From assembly GCA_902795555.1 (NCBI GenBank), contig CADBLV010000326.1, positions 1-5,936 of the forward strand: DNA of 5,936 nucleotides, written 5' to 3'. Made by a program: the position numbers and the translations under genes. Of the stretch, positions 5,373 through 5,936 are shown in pieces. Each line of letters begins with the position of its first letter. The first letter of the stretch is position 1. The notes under the pieces are model-generated. The model worked only from the letters and a program-made list of their open reading frames with translations. It was not told the DNA's origin and did no database searches. Source of the DNA: an uncultured Eubacteriales bacterium. GTDB taxonomy: Bacteria > Bacillota_A > Clostridia > Christensenellales > Aristaeellaceae.

Positions 5373-5936
5373 ATGAAAAACGTTCTCTTAATCGGCCTCG
5401 GACGCTTTGGGCGTCATATGGCTCAGACGCTGTCTGATCTTCACCATCAGGTGCTGGTCATTGATAAAGATGAACACAAAGTTCAGGAAGCCATGTCCTA
5501 TGTGACAAACGCGGAGATCGGAGACGCAACCGACCCGGCATTGATTGATGCACTGGGAGTGAAGGACTTTGATTTATGTGTTGTAACAATGAGCCATGAC
5601 CTGCAGGCCTCCCTGGAAATTACCGCTTTATTAAAAAAGAACGGCGCGCCGTTTGTTCTGGTCCGCGTGTCCCGGGATACGCATGCCCAGTTTCTGCTTT
5701 CCTGCGGCGCGGATGAAATTATCTATCCGGAGAAACAGATGGCTGACTGGGCTGCCGTACGATACAGCGGTGATCATGTGTATGATTATACCCGTCTGTC
5801 TCCCGATCATGCCATTTATGAAACAGAGATTCCTGAATCATGGGTTGGCCATACCATGGTCGAACTCGGGGTGCGCCAGCGGTATCGCCTGAACATCCTG
5901 GCTGTTCGCCGGAACGGGGATGTGGATCCCATGCCA
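5373..5936 (+). CDS. ktrA: KtrA/TrkA-family RCK regulatory subunit of the K+ transporter, 3'-partial
   Basis: Cytoplasmic gating subunit that forms a ring under KtrB/TrkH and controls K+ flux in response to bound nucleotides. The frame is open from the ATG at 5373 to the window edge: 188 codons with no stop. It begins MKNVLLIGLGRFGRHMA, a Rossmann GxGxxG loop (G8, G10, G13), with acidic D31 ending the second strand (VLVID) and GDAT at 50-53, all features of the RCK_N domain (about 1-125). From about 138 (YDYTRLSPDHAIYETEIPE) a RCK_C/TrkA_C domain starts, the domain that binds c-di-AMP in characterised Gram-positive KtrA proteins. Full-length KtrA is about 220 aa, so roughly 30 residues are probably missing. 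It is divergent from the operon encoding its partner KtrB, so the two subunits are transcribed from separate promoters. Confidence 0.94.
   Translation, partial: MKNVLLIGLGRFGRHMAQTLSDLHHQVLVIDKDEHKVQEAMSYVTNAEIGDATDPALIDALGVKDFDLCVVTMSHDLQASLEITALLKKNGAPFVLVRVSRDTHAQFLLSCGADEIIYPEKQMADWAAVRYSGDHVYDYTRLSPDHAIYETEIPESWVGHTMVELGVRQRYRLNILAVRRNGDVDPMP

Overview
The window holds two unrelated gene groups from what looks like a Gram-positive (Bacillota, probably clostridial) chromosome. The evidence for this is strong GGAGG-type Shine-Dalgarno sequences 5-8 nt before each start, base composition around half G+C by eye, and protein families typical of that phylum. This is a family-level inference and the species cannot be named.

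Left block (1-1025, + strand): the 3' part of a membrane redox protein. It joins a cytoplasmic [4Fe-4S] ferredoxin segment, one transmembrane helix, a long Thr/Ser/Glu/Gly stalk built from 15-bp tandem repeats, and an extracytoplasmic TlpA/ResA-type thioredoxin domain with a CxxC active site. The gene probably begins upstream of the window, because its first cysteine looks like the last ligand of a preceding iron-sulfur motif. A short convergent gap (1026-1100) holds two weak inverted repeats and no convincing terminator.

Right block (1101-5936): a potassium-uptake locus in two divergent units. On the - strand, in transcription order, lie a KdpD-type sensor kinase (5153-3180), a KdpE-type response regulator (3190-2465) and a KtrB/TrkH-type K+ channel subunit (2468-1101). 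The genes overlap by 11 and 4 bp and each has a strong ribosome binding site, so they are almost certainly one translationally coupled operon. On the + strand, starting at 5373 and running off the right edge, is the partner regulatory subunit KtrA/TrkA (RCK domain). The 219-bp divergent region carries a recognisable promoter for each side, plus repeats that could be operators.

The inferred logic is that the KdpD-like kinase senses K+ stress (possibly with c-di-AMP through its USP domain), phosphorylates the KdpE-like regulator, and this controls the Ktr/Trk transporter made from ktrB and ktrA. The usual Kdp target, the KdpFABC ATPase, is not in the window, and the kinase lacks the N-terminal KdpD domain of the E. 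coli protein. Nothing here is clearly a wholly new system. The most notable points are the Kdp-to-Ktr rewiring, the near-match to the c-di-AMP motif in the kinase, and the Fe-S/stalk/thioredoxin fusion. No RNA genes, CRISPR arrays, insertion sequences or attachment sites were seen.
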